Notes: generated from the sequence alone by a model not told the origin. A stretch of DNA of 64,000 nt from WLND01 sp040398845 (GCA_040398845.1 JBBATH010000008.1:1-64000); one strand, 5' to 3'. Shown: positions 8,471 to 19,257, counted from the stretch's first letter. Numbers and translations: made by a program.

Positions 8471-9397
8471 ATGGCCAGTTCAGCGATCCTGTCCGAGTCG
8501 CTAGGAGCGCGCCTACGAATCTGCTGGGAACCGCAGGAGATTCTCCCCGCCTCGGCACGTGAGGTCTTCGGTCCCGACTTCTGCGATGCGTATTTCATCA
8601 CGCCTGAGCAGGCCCTTGCAGACTTCGGGGTGACGCGGTCGGAAGTACCGCGCTACCTGAATCGCGATGATTCCCGCTGGCTCATCACCCTGGCCGGACA
8701 TGACCGCGGGGAGCAGGTGTTCATGTCCGAGCTTCGCGACATGCTCGAGGCGGCAGCAGGGGCTCGCGGGCTGGTCATCGCAGCCGGCGGTCAGTTCTTC
8801 ATGTCTGGCGTCGACACTGTTGCCCCCGTCGGTGGTTCGGTGTTCCGAGACCTTCGACAATCGTTCTACTCGAGGATGGTGTTCGTCGAGGAGACCGAGC
8901 AAGCAGTTCAGCTGGCAGTTGCGGACCGTGGCCCCTTCATGGGGCTGCACCTGCGCTACTCGGATCGGGCACATCAAGCGCCGCTCGACCGATCCATCCG
9001 TCGAGCCCTTCAGGTCTCGGCAGAGGCAAGTGGCCTCACGAGTCTGTTCATCGCGAGCGATACAGCCGCTGCGCGCGACAGATGGGTCACTGAAGCCGAG
9101 CGCATCGGCATCGAGCCATGGTTCGTCACCCACGATTCACTCGCCCGATCAAACGTGAGCGGCTCGCGCGCAGCGCTCGTCGACTGGCGCGTGCTCGGCA
9201 ACGCTAAGCGACTTGTCTACTTCGCGGAGTCATCCTTCGCGGTGGAGGCCGCGGCCGCCGGGCCCGGGTTCGACGACTCTTTGGCCCTTCCGGCGAGTTC
9301 GATCCGCGGTGCGTTCCTGCGAGGCAGTCGCCTTCTCGATTCCGCACGGACGTATCCGATGCGCCACGGGTGGCGTTCGCCTACTCGCCGAGCGTGA
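8471..9397 (+). CDS. Fucosyltransferase-like protein, start probably further upstream
   Basis: At least 308 residues. FMGLHLRYSDRAHQAP followed by SLFIASDTAAARDRW are the donor-site motifs seen in NodZ/O-fucosyltransferase-like GT-B enzymes, so a GDP-deoxyhexose donor is plausible. GDP-fucose-type precursors could come from the gmd region. The first canonical start is ATG 8471. However, the same frame is open from 8387 and codes DVLLFPLSGYANRFQAMASS across 8423-8482, which is the expected first strand and G-x-x-N-R loop of this fold. No ATG, GTG or TTG lies in that stretch, whereas ATT at 8402 follows GAGGGG at 8390-8395. A non-standard start or a sequencing error is therefore possible. Confidence 0.7.
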   Translation: MASSAILSESLGARLRICWEPQEILPASAREVFGPDFCDAYFITPEQALADFGVTRSEVPRYLNRDDSRWLITLAGHDRGEQVFMSELRDMLEAAAGARGLVIAAGGQFFMSGVDTVAPVGGSVFRDLRQSFYSRMVFVEETEQAVQLAVADRGPFMGLHLRYSDRAHQAPLDRSIRRALQVSAEASGLTSLFIASDTAAARDRWVTEAERIGIEPWFVTHDSLARSNVSGSRAALVDWRVLGNAKRLVYFAESSFAVEAAAAGPGFDDSLALPASSIRGAFLRGSRLLDSARTYPMRHGWRSPTRRA

Positions 9398-11155
9398 ACC
9401 CATCCTGAATCGCCGGCCCAAGCATGCGTAGGCCCGGCTCTGGCCACGGCGTGCACAGCGGGTATACGTCCCAGCACTGATCGGATGAACCCGGCCACAA
9501 GAGCATCGTTCCCTGACTTGGGGAAATCATCTGCACGGCAGGCAGCGCCACCGGGGAGATCGAATACGGCACGGATAATGGGCCGACTGAAAGCGCGCGT
9601 TCAGTTGTCATGGAAGCCAGGTCCAGCCGGGTGATCGCGCAGAAGAGGCACAGCGGGATGAGCACAGACGACGTGCCGCAGGAGAGAAACACCTGAAGCC
9701 CTGTCAAGCGCTTTGGCGTGGTGGTGGCACCTCGGTAGATGGAATATAGGGCCCACCCGAAGGGGATCACCGCGAGGCTGAACACCGGCCCCCATGCCAT
9801 GCGAAAGGTCGGCGGGGCGGCGATCAACCAGACAAGGCTCGTGAGCACACTCGGGGCCAGGGCGAGCAGGAGCGTCCGACCGCGCAGCGAGTTGTTCCAG
9901 CGTTTCGCGAGCATGATCGCCACCGCCGCACCGGCGAGAAGCGCACCGAACTCGTAGAACTCCCACTGCGACGGCAAAGCCTCGAGCCAAGGCGCTACCC
10001 ACGACCAACCTTGCGCTGCCTCACGGAAATTGGCTGCGTCCCGCGCAGCCCCCAAAGTTGCCTCCCGCAGCAGTACCGGATCCGGAGCCCGCCAGGGCAC
10101 GTCGAACGGAAGGATCGACAGGGGAAACTGAAGCCACCCGCTCAGCAGGTAGTCACGCACGGTCTGAATCACCGCAAGGGCGACAGCCGCGCCTGCCAGC
10201 AATGCCCACAGCCCGCGATCCAAGCCCGACGCCGAGCGGCCGAGTGCTCCGAGCCGGACTGCCCGCACAAGGAGCACCGCAAGTACGCCGAGGAGGTAGA
10301 ACACCATGATCGGGCGCATCGAGACGAGGAGCAGCCCGGTCACAACCGCAATGGCTCCGTTCGGCTGCCAACCACTCGGCCTCGAGAGAGCGTCGCAGAG
10401 GTAGGCCAATGAGACGAACGTGAGGATCATGACGGCAGAGTCAGAGGTCGGACTCGTGACCCAGTACTCCGCGAGGGCGATGAGTGGGATCCAGGAAGCG
10501 ACGAGGCCGATGAGGAGTACGAACGTGCCGACGCTGTAGCGGCGCTGCAGCAGGCGCAGGACGAGATCAGACGCCATGAGCATCATGATGAGTCCGTTGA
10601 TGAGTCGGTATCCGATTCCGTCCCACGGCCCGTTGCCCAGAAATGCGGCCAATGGGACGAGGGAATTGTTGTAACCGAAGGGTGCGTACAGATTCGCAAG
10701 TCCGTGAATCGTCGCGAAGTCGCCTGAATACTTCACGGCACCAAGGTGGTAGAGCCCACTGTCGTAGTTCGTGACCGGACCGAGCGCGGCAACGGCAAGC
10801 ACGACAGCACACAGCGCAAAGGAGAGCAGGAGTGGCGCCAGCCACCAGCGTCGTCGCCATGACAGGCCTCGGCGCATTGGCGCGCGTTGGTACCGAAGGA
10901 GAAGCCACGCGGCGCCGCCCATAAAGGCGAGCGCCGATAGGAACGCCCACGTGGCTGGCGGACTCCTCAGCGGGACACGAAGATTGATGACGAGGATCGC
11001 CCCGGTGGCAACGAGCAGGCCCCACCACAGCGACATGCGAAGGATGACCGCAAGTGACCTCGACTCGCGTCCGATGAGCGATGGGGCAAGTCCGAGGACC
11101 ATGAGGACGAGGATGGCCCCGGACCAGGTGAGAAGGACGAGGCCGGCTCCGAGGA

Positions 11156-11159
<4 letters not shown>
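9381..11159 (-). CDS. Multi-pass membrane protein, GT-C-like
   Basis: About 592 residues with ten or more hydrophobic helices across residues 3-500 and a soluble C-terminal tail. The extracytoplasmic loop after the third or fourth helix contains VTNYDSGLYHLGAVKYSGDF, where the conserved Asp resembles the catalytic loop of GT-C enzymes. I do not recognise a named family. The GTG start at 11159 overlaps the TGA of the UDP-glucuronate decarboxylase gene (sequence GTGA), so translation is probably coupled. A polymer-modifying or polymerising role is inferred only from topology and position. Confidence 0.7.
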
Positions 11160-12102
<943 letters not shown>

Positions 12103-12106
<4 letters not shown>

Positions 12107-13026
12107 TGTGTCCTCCCTAGACGACGCCTAAGGTAGCGCGTCGCCTGAGCAGCGAACCCCGGCACCGTGGCACCGAAGTGATATCTCCTCGTCCATGCAT
12201 CGGCACGCTCGTCGACGACGACAGGGACGGCCTCAGTCGGAACCTTGATCGCCTCGACCGGCCGGAGGTAGTCGGGCCGCCTCAGGGTGTGGGTTGCCTC
12301 GCTGCCGAAGCCCAGATTCTCGACGAGGTTGACGTTCGAGGTGGCGGTCCACTGGTCCACCGCCATGCTCGCAAGGACGAGTTGACCGTCCCAGGTGTCG
12401 ACCTGCTTGCGAGCGAGGAGTTCAAAGGTGCTCGTCCAGTAGGCGAACCCGCCAAGGGAACGGCCGCCCGCCCGCCACAACTCCTTCGCCGGCAGTCGAC
12501 GGCGCCAGTCCCGGATGTCAAGATCATGGGACTCCCATGATCGACGCCAGGTCGCCCACCCCCAGATATGCGGAACGCGCGAGAACCGGTAGGCACCGGT
12601 GCTGCTCATCGCCTCCGGGGGCACGTAATTGCAGCCTGAGATCGCGAAGACCCTCGGATCGTTCGCGTAGCGCTCCAGCAACTCGCTGCAGAACGGGAAG
12701 AATGAGAAGTCCGGAATGATGTCGTCCTCGAGGATGATGCCGCGCTCCTCGTGTGAGAAGAACCAGCTCACTGCGGTGGCGACTCCCAGGCCGCATCCCA
12801 GATTCGCTTCTTGAAACAGCGTTTCGACGTTGCAGGGCCAGTTGATCTCCTCGACGGCTCGGCGACACGCCATGACGGCGTCCTGCTCGCCGACTCGATC
12901 AGCCCGGGCTCCATCGACGGCGAGGTAGAGCCGCGATGGGCGCACTTCGCGGAGGCGGGTGATGAGTCGCAGCAGGTGATCTGGGCGATTGAAGGCGAGG
13001 ATGAGGCAGGCGTCGTCAACTGCCAT
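12103..13026 (-). CDS. Glycosyltransferase family 2-like protein
   Basis: About 307 residues. It opens VDDACLILAFNRPDHLLRLI and has GIILEDDIIPDFSFFPFC, the EDD motif of the GNT1/GT2-like group that act on sugar chains. FSRVPHIWGWATWRRSW is a strong motif of the same group in bacterial surface-glycan clusters. The ATG at 13026 lies eleven bases inside the end of the DUF2304 gene, and the stop overlaps the next start, so the five-gene operon is tightly packed. No membrane helix is seen. Confidence 0.85.
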
Positions 13027-13372
13027 CGCGCTGACTGCGCAACTCTCTGATCTGCTGGTCGAGCAGGGCGACATCCTCCGCCAGTCGCCGGATCCTTGCC
13101 TCGTGGCGGCTGAGCTCGTAACTCAGTTGGACGCTCACGAGAACGAGGAGGACAACGGTCATGAAGAAGAGCAGGTTCGCGGGGGTGGCCACCCCGACGG
13201 TCTCGCTCACCCAGTACAGGGCTCGCGGGACGATGGCGAAGATGAGAGCGGTTGCGGAAACGATGAGCCATAGGACCGCGTACTGCTCGCGCAGCACCCC
13301 GCGGCGAAGCAGGCTGAACACGAAGACGAACGTCACAAGGGACGCGAGCCCCGCGAGGATGTTCGGGATCAT
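13016..13372 (-). CDS. DUF2304 small membrane protein
   Basis: 118 residues with three hydrophobic helices (about residues 3-23, 34-53, 65-85) and a C-terminal charged coiled-coil-like stretch (about 86-112). The segment RRGVLREQYAVLWLIV between helices one and two is the hallmark of DUF2304. These proteins usually sit beside a dolichol-phosphate-mannose-synthase-like GT2, as here, and may help anchor it at the membrane. The start overlaps the GT2 stop as ATGA. Confidence 0.88.
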   Translation of the reverse strand: MIPNILAGLASLVTFVFVFSLLRRGVLREQYAVLWLIVSATALIFAIVPRALYWVSETVGVATPANLLFFMTVVLLVLVSVQLSYELSRHEARIRRLAEDVALLDQQIRELRSQRDGS

Positions 13373-14094
13373 GATTGGTCGCCCCTCGACTTACGGCCGC
13401 CCTGGAGGCCGGTCGCGAGAAGGGCGAGGGTCGCGCGGCCGAGGTAGAGAGCCGACCAGATCGCGTTCTTGCTCGGCCGCCCGGTCTGGCGAAAGTACAT
13501 CGTCACGGGTGTCTCGTGGATCACCAGACCCCTGCGGATCGCAATCGCGAGCGACCCCACCGTATCGCCGAGGTACTCGGCGGGGTAGTCCACCGCAAAG
13601 AGCTCGATCGCTCGGGGCCCCGCTGATCGAAACCCCGATGTTGGGTCGGTAATGGCGCCCTTGTTCATCCTGCTCAGGCTGAAGGACAGAAGCCTCATTG
13701 CCCATCGTCGCGGCCCGCCGACGAAGTACATGGAGTCGGGGTGAAAACGGGTGCCGATCACCACATCGGCTACATCCAGGCCGCCAAGCACTCGGTCGAG
13801 ATCAGCCGGGTCATGCTGGCCATCGGCATCCACCTGGACGAGCGCCTGGTACCCCTCGCGCCTCGCGAACAGGAAGGCCGTCCGCATGGCGCCACCGACG
13901 CCCACGTTGAAGGGGAGCGACACCACGACAGCCCCAGCCTGAGTGGCAAGGAGTGCCGTCTCGTCGGTGGAACCGTCATTCACGACGAGGATGTCGGCAT
14001 CGGGGCGGTGCTCGCGGACCTTGGCAATGACGTCAGCGATCGACCCCTCCTCATTCCAGGCGGGGATCGCGACGAGCACGCCCTTGCTTCTCAC
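13369..14094 (-). CDS. Dolichol-phosphate mannose synthase-like GT2
   Basis: A 241-residue GT-A enzyme. VAIPAWNEEGSIADVI, VVNDGSTDET and VQVDADGQHDPADLDRVL are the standard motifs of the DPM1/polyprenyl-phosphate glycosyltransferase group, with DADGQ at the metal site. GTRFHPDSMYFVGGPRRW and TSGFRS fit the acceptor region. The enzyme is expected to make a polyprenyl-phosphate sugar for GT-C enzymes working outside the membrane. That fits the GT-C-like membrane protein at the end of the same operon. The start is GTG 14094 with no clear Shine-Dalgarno. Confidence 0.88.
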   Translation of the reverse strand: MRSKGVLVAIPAWNEEGSIADVIAKVREHRPDADILVVNDGSTDETALLATQAGAVVVSLPFNVGVGGAMRTAFLFARREGYQALVQVDADGQHDPADLDRVLGGLDVADVVIGTRFHPDSMYFVGGPRRWAMRLLSFSLSRMNKGAITDPTSGFRSAGPRAIELFAVDYPAEYLGDTVGSLAIAIRRGLVIHETPVTMYFRQTGRPSKNAIWSALYLGRATLALLATGLQGGRKSRGDQS

Positions 14095-14242
14095 AAGGGG
14101 TCACGGTAGTCCACGCGAGTCGCAGGACGGGCATGTCATCACCGGTCGTTGCATCAGCGTGGCGCGGAACGCGTGTGAGTCGACACGAATGCCAGCCCCT
14201 CATGCTCAAATAGACGCGCGGCGCACGACTTTGAGAACAAGA

Positions 14243-14599
14243 ATGAGAGGCCGCCTCCGGATGGGCCTTCGCACGATCATCGAGTCGATGCATGGGGGAA
14301 CTGCGGCCCTTGCGTCTGCACGGCTTCGCCGAAAGGTGCTTCATGCCCTGGATGAGGGGATGGACGCCTCGGGAATCAGCCAGGCTGAATTGGCACGGCG
14401 CTTGGGCCGGTCGCGCAGCGCAGTCAGCCAAGTGCGGACCGGCGATGGAAACCTGAGCGTCGAGACGTTGGCCGAGTACTTGGAGGCCATGGGTTGCGAG
14501 TTGGTCGTCTCGGTTCGCGTCGTGGATGGCCCATCCACGGCAGCACCCATGCATTGTGAACTGAGTGAGCACTCAACGGCTCGGCCACGGTCCGCTTAG
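14243..14599 (+). CDS. XRE-family helix-turn-helix protein
   Basis: A 118-residue DNA-binding protein. The HTH is ISQAELARRLGRSRSAVSQV at about residues 52-71, followed by LSVETLAEYLEAMGCELVVSV, typical of HigA/HipB-type antitoxins. No toxin gene lies beside it, so it is an orphan regulator or antitoxin. ATG 14243 and ATG 14261 are both possible starts; neither has a strong Shine-Dalgarno. It converges with the DUF2142 gene with a four-base overlap. Confidence 0.7.
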   Translation: MRGRLRMGLRTIIESMHGGTAALASARLRRKVLHALDEGMDASGISQAELARRLGRSRSAVSQVRTGDGNLSVETLAEYLEAMGCELVVSVRVVDGPSTAAPMHCELSEHSTARPRSA

Positions 14600-16104
14600 C
14601 GGCTCCCAGGTCGTTGAGGCTGTACACGGCCTCCGTCAGTCGGAGTTTCCGCGGCCACTTGGAAGAGCCCGCTGATGAACACCGCTGTCGCCACGATGGT
14701 GACCACGGCGATGGCCGCCAGTGGTATCCCGGTTGCTGTCGTCCACGCCGGCTCTACCTTGGGGTCAAAGAGACCGAACCCGCTGCCTGCAAAGTAGCGA
14801 TGCGCATTCGCCCAGAACGCGAGAACGGCGCTGAGCGTCACCCCAACCGCCATGATGATGGCGGGAGTCACGGGAAGGGGCAGCGGTCGCCCGAACCGTG
14901 GCCCGATGCTCATGACCCCGACGAGCAGGGTGAGCAGGGGCAAGAGATATCGCGGTTGCACAACCTCGCCAACCCCCAGTCCCTGCGACTGCAGGAAGAT
15001 CAGCGGCACGAGGATGAGCGAGCCCGCAGCGAGAGCAGTAGCCGCCAATTTGCGCACGGTGGCCTCCTGCAGCGCGCGATAGAGCAGCGCCCCGACCACG
15101 ACCGTCCCGATAACCGGGATGAACGGCGGCATGAGGGTGTCGTTCCAGCCGAGGTTCCAACCGCCGACAATCCCCTGAAACAGCGTGGGGAGGTAGACGA
15201 GGTTCGTGAGAAACAGGCCTGCACCGGCATGGGTGTTGCCCATGGCCGCTCCCGACGGGGCGATGACGTCGACGGGCGAGACCGTGACGTAGGTGACTAC
15301 CGCGACCAGGCCGATGACACCAAGCATGACGAGCCTGCCGGGAGTGCCCAGCGCACGTTTCCACCCAGAGACCGTCAGTGCGATGAGGGTCGCAAGGACG
15401 ACGTAGGCGCTCGCATCGACCCGCGAACCGATGGCCATAGCCGCGGTCGCCAGGGTGGCAGCGGCGAGCAGCAAGCCCCGCCGGTCGCGCCAGTTGCGAT
15501 GGCGCAGGAACGCGGTGGCGAAGGCCCAGTAGCCGCCGATGCCGATGATTGACCACGCGCTCGGGTTCGTCGACGCCGTGACGAACAGGCCGAGCGGGAT
15601 GAACGTGACCGTGATCGCGAGCACCGATGCGCTCGCCAGCCCGGCGGGCGTGAGCCGCAGGAGCGCGGCGATGACGAGCGCTGCAAGGGCGGCATTGAAC
15701 AGGCGCATGGCGAGCACCGACTGTTCGACATCCGGCCCGACGAACACCGACATCACGGCATGGAAGCCCGGCGGGTACAGACTGGCGGTCACATTGACGC
15801 GCTCCGTTTCGACAAGCCCAGCATCGTCCATGATCGAGGTCGCGCAGCCGGCGGAGACGTCCGCCTTGAAACGGAAGCAATCAGAGGCCGCCGCGACATT
15901 CGCGGGCACCAAGCGAGCCGCCGGATTCGCCGGCGACTCCTCGCAGACCCCCGCCCTCTCCCCCTGGGCGCACCAGATCGAGCTCAGGTGGAAGTCGTCG
16001 TCGGGGGCCGAGCCGACCGGAGAGGTGAGCGCCCAGCCCGAGCACATGATGAAGAACGCGATGGGCAGCGCCCACCAAGCGCTCGCGGTCAAACGCTGCG
16101 ACAT
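14596..16104 (-). CDS. DUF2142 membrane protein
   Basis: About 502 residues with some ten membrane helices. The N-terminal helix is followed by SPVGSAPDDDFHLSSIWCA, the acidic loop that defines DUF2142 and resembles the catalytic loop of GT-C transferases. Cysteines at the following extracytoplasmic segment may form a disulfide. DUF2142 proteins are found in actinobacterial cell-wall glycan clusters, but the reaction is unproven. The ATG at 16104 has AGGAG five bases upstream, which favours it over in-frame starts that would overlap the GT4 gene. Confidence 0.85.
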   Translation of the reverse strand: MSQRLTASAWWALPIAFFIMCSGWALTSPVGSAPDDDFHLSSIWCAQGERAGVCEESPANPAARLVPANVAAASDCFRFKADVSAGCATSIMDDAGLVETERVNVTASLYPPGFHAVMSVFVGPDVEQSVLAMRLFNAALAALVIAALLRLTPAGLASASVLAITVTFIPLGLFVTASTNPSAWSIIGIGGYWAFATAFLRHRNWRDRRGLLLAAATLATAAMAIGSRVDASAYVVLATLIALTVSGWKRALGTPGRLVMLGVIGLVAVVTYVTVSPVDVIAPSGAAMGNTHAGAGLFLTNLVYLPTLFQGIVGGWNLGWNDTLMPPFIPVIGTVVVGALLYRALQEATVRKLAATALAAGSLILVPLIFLQSQGLGVGEVVQPRYLLPLLTLLVGVMSIGPRFGRPLPLPVTPAIIMAVGVTLSAVLAFWANAHRYFAGSGFGLFDPKVEPAWTTATGIPLAAIAVVTIVATAVFISGLFQVAAETPTDGGRVQPQRPGSR

Positions 16105-16162
16105 GCCACTCCTGGTCTTTGGTTCCATGCGTGAGTGAATCCGTGCTTGCGGGTCTCGGTCG

Positions 16163-17338
16163 TCAGGTGCTCGCCGCGGCGGCCACGCGGGCCGCAAAAT
16201 CCGCCCATGAGGGCACCATGCCCGGCTTGGCCTCCGCCCGCAGGCCGTCAAGACCGCCGGGCTCGCCGTATACGCGGAAGAGCTCGGCCATCTCGGTCTC
16301 GGTGCTGGCCGGCACCCGGTGGGCGCCCCTGCCCACCATGAGGTCGCCGGCCGGCTGGATGCCGTCGAACAGCACCGGGGTTCCGAGGCGGATCGCCTCG
16401 AGCACCGGAATGCCGTAGCCCTCGACCCCGAAGGACAGTAAGGCGTCGGCTCCGTGGACGAGATCGTGCACCTGCGCGTCGGAGGCGCCGGTCACCCAGG
16501 TCACCGGGGTGCCGGCGGCGACCGCCGCGCGAATCTCGGCGTTGATCGCCTCGGACGACGACGATGCGTTGCCGATGAAGACGAGCTCGGCGTCGAGTCC
16601 ATCGCGTACGGCGGCCTCGAAGCCGCGCAGGATCTCAACCGGACGCTTCCGCGCCTCCATGGTGCCCAGGCGCACGAACTGCGGCCCGACGCCCTCTGCG
16701 CCCGTCTCACGGCGTCGCGCCGGGCGGGCGGCGAGGTGATCGCCTCCGGGGTGGGCGATGGTGATGCGCTTTGCGGGGTCGCGCCGCAGCCGTCCGATGA
16801 TCTCGCTGCGCGCATATTCGCTGATGCACACCACCGAATCGACCGACACGAGCCGGCGAAAGTACTCGCTCACCCAGGCGGCCGCGCCCGGCACGAACCG
16901 GTAGTTCGCCGGCTCGGTCTGGGGCAGGGCGTCGTAGCCGATCATCGTGGTCGGCATGCAGCGGCCGAAGATGTCGAGCCGCTCAAGCACGCTCGGCAGG
17001 TAGGAGACCTCGGGCAGGAGCCAGGCGTCGTAGATGGCGACGAGGTCGCCCAGATTCACCTGGACGGTGGACGCTCGCTGCTCGTGCTGCTCGAGGAATT
17101 CGTTGACGGTCTGGCGCAGGTCATCGTCCGGCAGCCGCTCTTGGAACGGCAGCGAAAGCAACTCGGCCGCCGCCTGCCGGTCGATGAGGGTGAACGAGCC
17201 ACGCTTGTTCGGCACGACGAACTCGGCCTTTGTCTCGCCGTCGGGCCAGTTGATGGCGAGCTGTTGCAGCACCCGCTGGATGCCGGTCGCGTAGGGGTCG
17301 CGGATGAACTGCTCGAGGTCAATGCCGACCGTGGTCAT
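16163..17338 (-). CDS. Glycosyltransferase family 4
   Basis: A 391-residue GT-B enzyme. The N-terminus VGIDLEQFIRDPYATGIQRV is the acceptor-domain opening seen in many family 4 enzymes from this locus. VCISEYARSEIIGRL, then FVRLGTMEARKRPVEILRGF mark the inter-domain region, and the donor site is SFGVEGYGIPVLEAIRLGTP. It is the first gene after a 220-base promoter-bearing gap. Donor sugar unknown. Confidence 0.87.
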   Translation of the reverse strand: MTTVGIDLEQFIRDPYATGIQRVLQQLAINWPDGETKAEFVVPNKRGSFTLIDRQAAAELLSLPFQERLPDDDLRQTVNEFLEQHEQRASTVQVNLGDLVAIYDAWLLPEVSYLPSVLERLDIFGRCMPTTMIGYDALPQTEPANYRFVPGAAAWVSEYFRRLVSVDSVVCISEYARSEIIGRLRRDPAKRITIAHPGGDHLAARPARRRETGAEGVGPQFVRLGTMEARKRPVEILRGFEAAVRDGLDAELVFIGNASSSSEAINAEIRAAVAAGTPVTWVTGASDAQVHDLVHGADALLSFGVEGYGIPVLEAIRLGTPVLFDGIQPAGDLMVGRGAHRVPASTETEMAELFRVYGEPGGLDGLRAEAKPGMVPSWADFAARVAAAAST

Positions 17339-17558
17339 ACCTCAGGTCACCGTTTCGCTGGGCTGCCGTGAGCCGTCCAATGCCCGCGCACGAGTCGTGC
17401 GGGGTGTCTTGCACTGCCGAGAATATCCTCCGCGCCCGGCCATGGTTATCGGTAGCGGTCGACTCGGCGCACCAGCTGCTCGGAACGCACATGGAATCTT
17501 AACTGGAGTTATGTTAAGTCCAGTTGACATTTATTCCTTTGCTCCATTGTTCGACCCG
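17339..17558. promoter_or_regulatory. Intergenic region with inverted repeat
   Basis: No gene is seen. AACTGGA at 17501-17507 pairs with TCCAGTT at 17519-17525 across 11 bases, in an AT-richer patch (17496-17545). It lies downstream of the ATPase gene and upstream of the GT4 gene, both on the minus strand. It may end the first transcript or serve as a control site for the second; I cannot tell which. Confidence 0.4.
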
Positions 17559-18986
17559 TCATGTGTCGAGCAGGTAGGCGAGTAACGAGGCAGGCACAGC
17601 CCACGCCCGATCACCGCCAGCGCTCGTGTCGAGAACATTGCGCGTAGCAAGAATCCCCGCCCACTCGGAGGCATTAACCGTGGCGGCTTTCGAGCGCCAC
17701 GAACCCTCCGTGTACTTGCCCTCTATCGCAACCCCGCCGAGATGATCGCAAACGAAGTCGATCTCCTTTCGGGTGGGCGTTCGTTTGTGGAACAGGAAGT
17801 CGTCGCTGAGCAAGTGCGGCTGCTCCGCGACGACCCGCCGACGGATCGCATTGCCAAGCTGCATTTCGCTCAGCACCGTCGGATCGATGTCTTGGCGCCC
17901 GGGATTGCGCAGATGCGGGAGGCGGGCAACGATCGGGTCAACCGCGTAGATCTTGTCCTGCGTCTTGGGCCTGCCCGCCCACATTCGGCCGTCCTTCTGC
18001 GGGCACTGCCAGAGCAGGTACGAATCTCGCAGGTACTCGACGTGTCTGGTGACGGCATCGGTTCGGATGTCAAGGTCGTCGGCCACCTTTGTCATGTTGG
18101 CGAAACTGGAGATTGTCCCCCACAGCCGCTCGAGCAGGGCCATTTCCTTCGCCGCACCAAGTCGGGAAGCAACGAACGCGTCATTCGCCACAATGTTGAA
18201 AATGTCCTCGACGAATCCGCCAGAAATCTGCCGACCCTGATGGGCTGCCGCAACCGCCAGCGGGTACCCGCCGTATGACAGGTACTGCTCCCACAGCGGC
18301 ACCAGATCGCCGAGCCATGGGAGAAGATCCTGGTACGAGGCTGCCGCGGCCGGGGAATGCAGGCCGGTGAGCGGCAACTGAGGTTGCAGAGGAGTTTCGG
18401 GGCCCTGCATTTGCTGGACGAACGTTCGAAACCCCATCGGCATGAGGGTGCGGTCGAGGTTCGAAGCGCCACCGCGACGACCGGCGAGCTGCCCGGATGC
18501 CTCGGTCAGGCCCGTGGCATTCGAACCAGTGAGGACCACTGTCGATGACCGAAAATCCGAATCGTTGTCGCGCATCCACTTGACCTGAGTGGCCCAATCG
18601 CCGGTCACAGACGTCACTTCATCAAGCAGCCAATACCGCGGCTGTCCAGATGGGACCCGGGGGAGCGCGGTGTTCTGAGTGAGGCTCCGCAGGTCACGCG
18701 CCGACCAGCCATCGACGGCCGCGCGAACGATTGCAGTAGGCGGAACTCCTGCGGTGATGAGGTCCTCAACAAGTTGCTTGATCGCGACCGTCTTGCCCAC
18801 GCGCCGGAGGCCTCGAAGCAGGTAGAGGCACCCGGATGAGAGATCGCCGAGCACGCCTGAGCGATAGGAAAGGCCGGAGTTCTCAACCTCGAGAAGGTCA
18901 AGGTCACGTGTTCGCCAGCGGGGATCTCGCCACCAAGGATTTTGAGTCGCCAGCTCCTGCGCCAACTGGCCAAGTTTCGTCCCCAT
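17559..18986 (-). CDS. AAA ATPase with DUF4143 and nuclease-like C-terminus
   Basis: 475 residues. An N-terminal AAA_14 module has LLRGLRRVGKTVAIKQL (Walker A GLRRVGKT) and RYWLLDEVTSV (Walker B), followed by the sensor-like VVLTGSNA. The C-terminal DUF4143 part contains a PD-(D/E)xK-like pattern, RKEIDFVCDHLGGVAIEGKY. Such proteins are common accessory genes in bacteria with unknown job; a defence or toxin-like role has been suggested. The minus-strand -10 candidate TATACT (18994-18999) ends seven bases before the ATG, so the message may be leaderless. The nested inverted repeat at 18993-19067 overlaps this promoter. Confidence 0.85.
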   Translation of the reverse strand: MGTKLGQLAQELATQNPWWRDPRWRTRDLDLLEVENSGLSYRSGVLGDLSSGCLYLLRGLRRVGKTVAIKQLVEDLITAGVPPTAIVRAAVDGWSARDLRSLTQNTALPRVPSGQPRYWLLDEVTSVTGDWATQVKWMRDNDSDFRSSTVVLTGSNATGLTEASGQLAGRRGGASNLDRTLMPMGFRTFVQQMQGPETPLQPQLPLTGLHSPAAAASYQDLLPWLGDLVPLWEQYLSYGGYPLAVAAAHQGRQISGGFVEDIFNIVANDAFVASRLGAAKEMALLERLWGTISSFANMTKVADDLDIRTDAVTRHVEYLRDSYLLWQCPQKDGRMWAGRPKTQDKIYAVDPIVARLPHLRNPGRQDIDPTVLSEMQLGNAIRRRVVAEQPHLLSDDFLFHKRTPTRKEIDFVCDHLGGVAIEGKYTEGSWRSKAATVNASEWAGILATRNVLDTSAGGDRAWAVPASLLAYLLDT

Positions 18987-18992
18987 GACGCA

Positions 18993-19067
18993 AAAGTATA
19001 CGTTCTTACCGCTTTACCCATCTAAAATGTATACTTTATAGCCGCCTTCACCGGTAAGAACGTATAC
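18993..19067. promoter_or_regulatory. Nested inverted repeats overlapping the ATPase promoter
   Basis: GTATACGTTCTTACC at 18996-19010 has an exact inverted copy at 19053-19067 (15 bases, 42-base gap). A second pair, AAAGTATAC at 18993-19001 and GTATACTTT at 19029-19037, is nested in it. The element covers the likely -10 of the ATPase gene. It is a strong candidate operator, or possibly a small mobile-element remnant. Confidence 0.6.
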
Positions 19068-19213
19068 CTACGATCCCCCGCTCATGCCCACGAAGTCCCC
19101 GCCAGTCCTCGTCCGGGCGGGTAGATGTCGCTCTTCGGCGCGTTCTTGGGGGCCGCAGCGACATCATCCCGCCCAAAAGCGACCCCGTCAGGTGCCTGCT
19201 GACAGTGACCCGA

Positions 19214-19257
19214 CCGCTGGTCGATGCGTCAACTGGAGTGAGCGCATCGACTAGCGG
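19214..19257 (-). terminator. Hairpin at the end of the XRE-ImmA-PIN operon
   Basis: CCGCTGGTCGATGCG at 19214-19228 pairs with CGCATCGACTAGCGG at 19243-19257 with one mismatch and a 14-base loop. It spans the stop codon of the PIN gene. There is no U-run, as is common in high-GC actinobacteria, so terminator function is inferred from stem strength and position. Confidence 0.5.

Noticed and set aside
14614..15552. Long plus-strand frame opposite the DUF2142 gene
   Set aside because: It is rich in Arg, Asp and Gly without hydrophobic pattern, as expected of an antisense shadow in GC-rich DNA.
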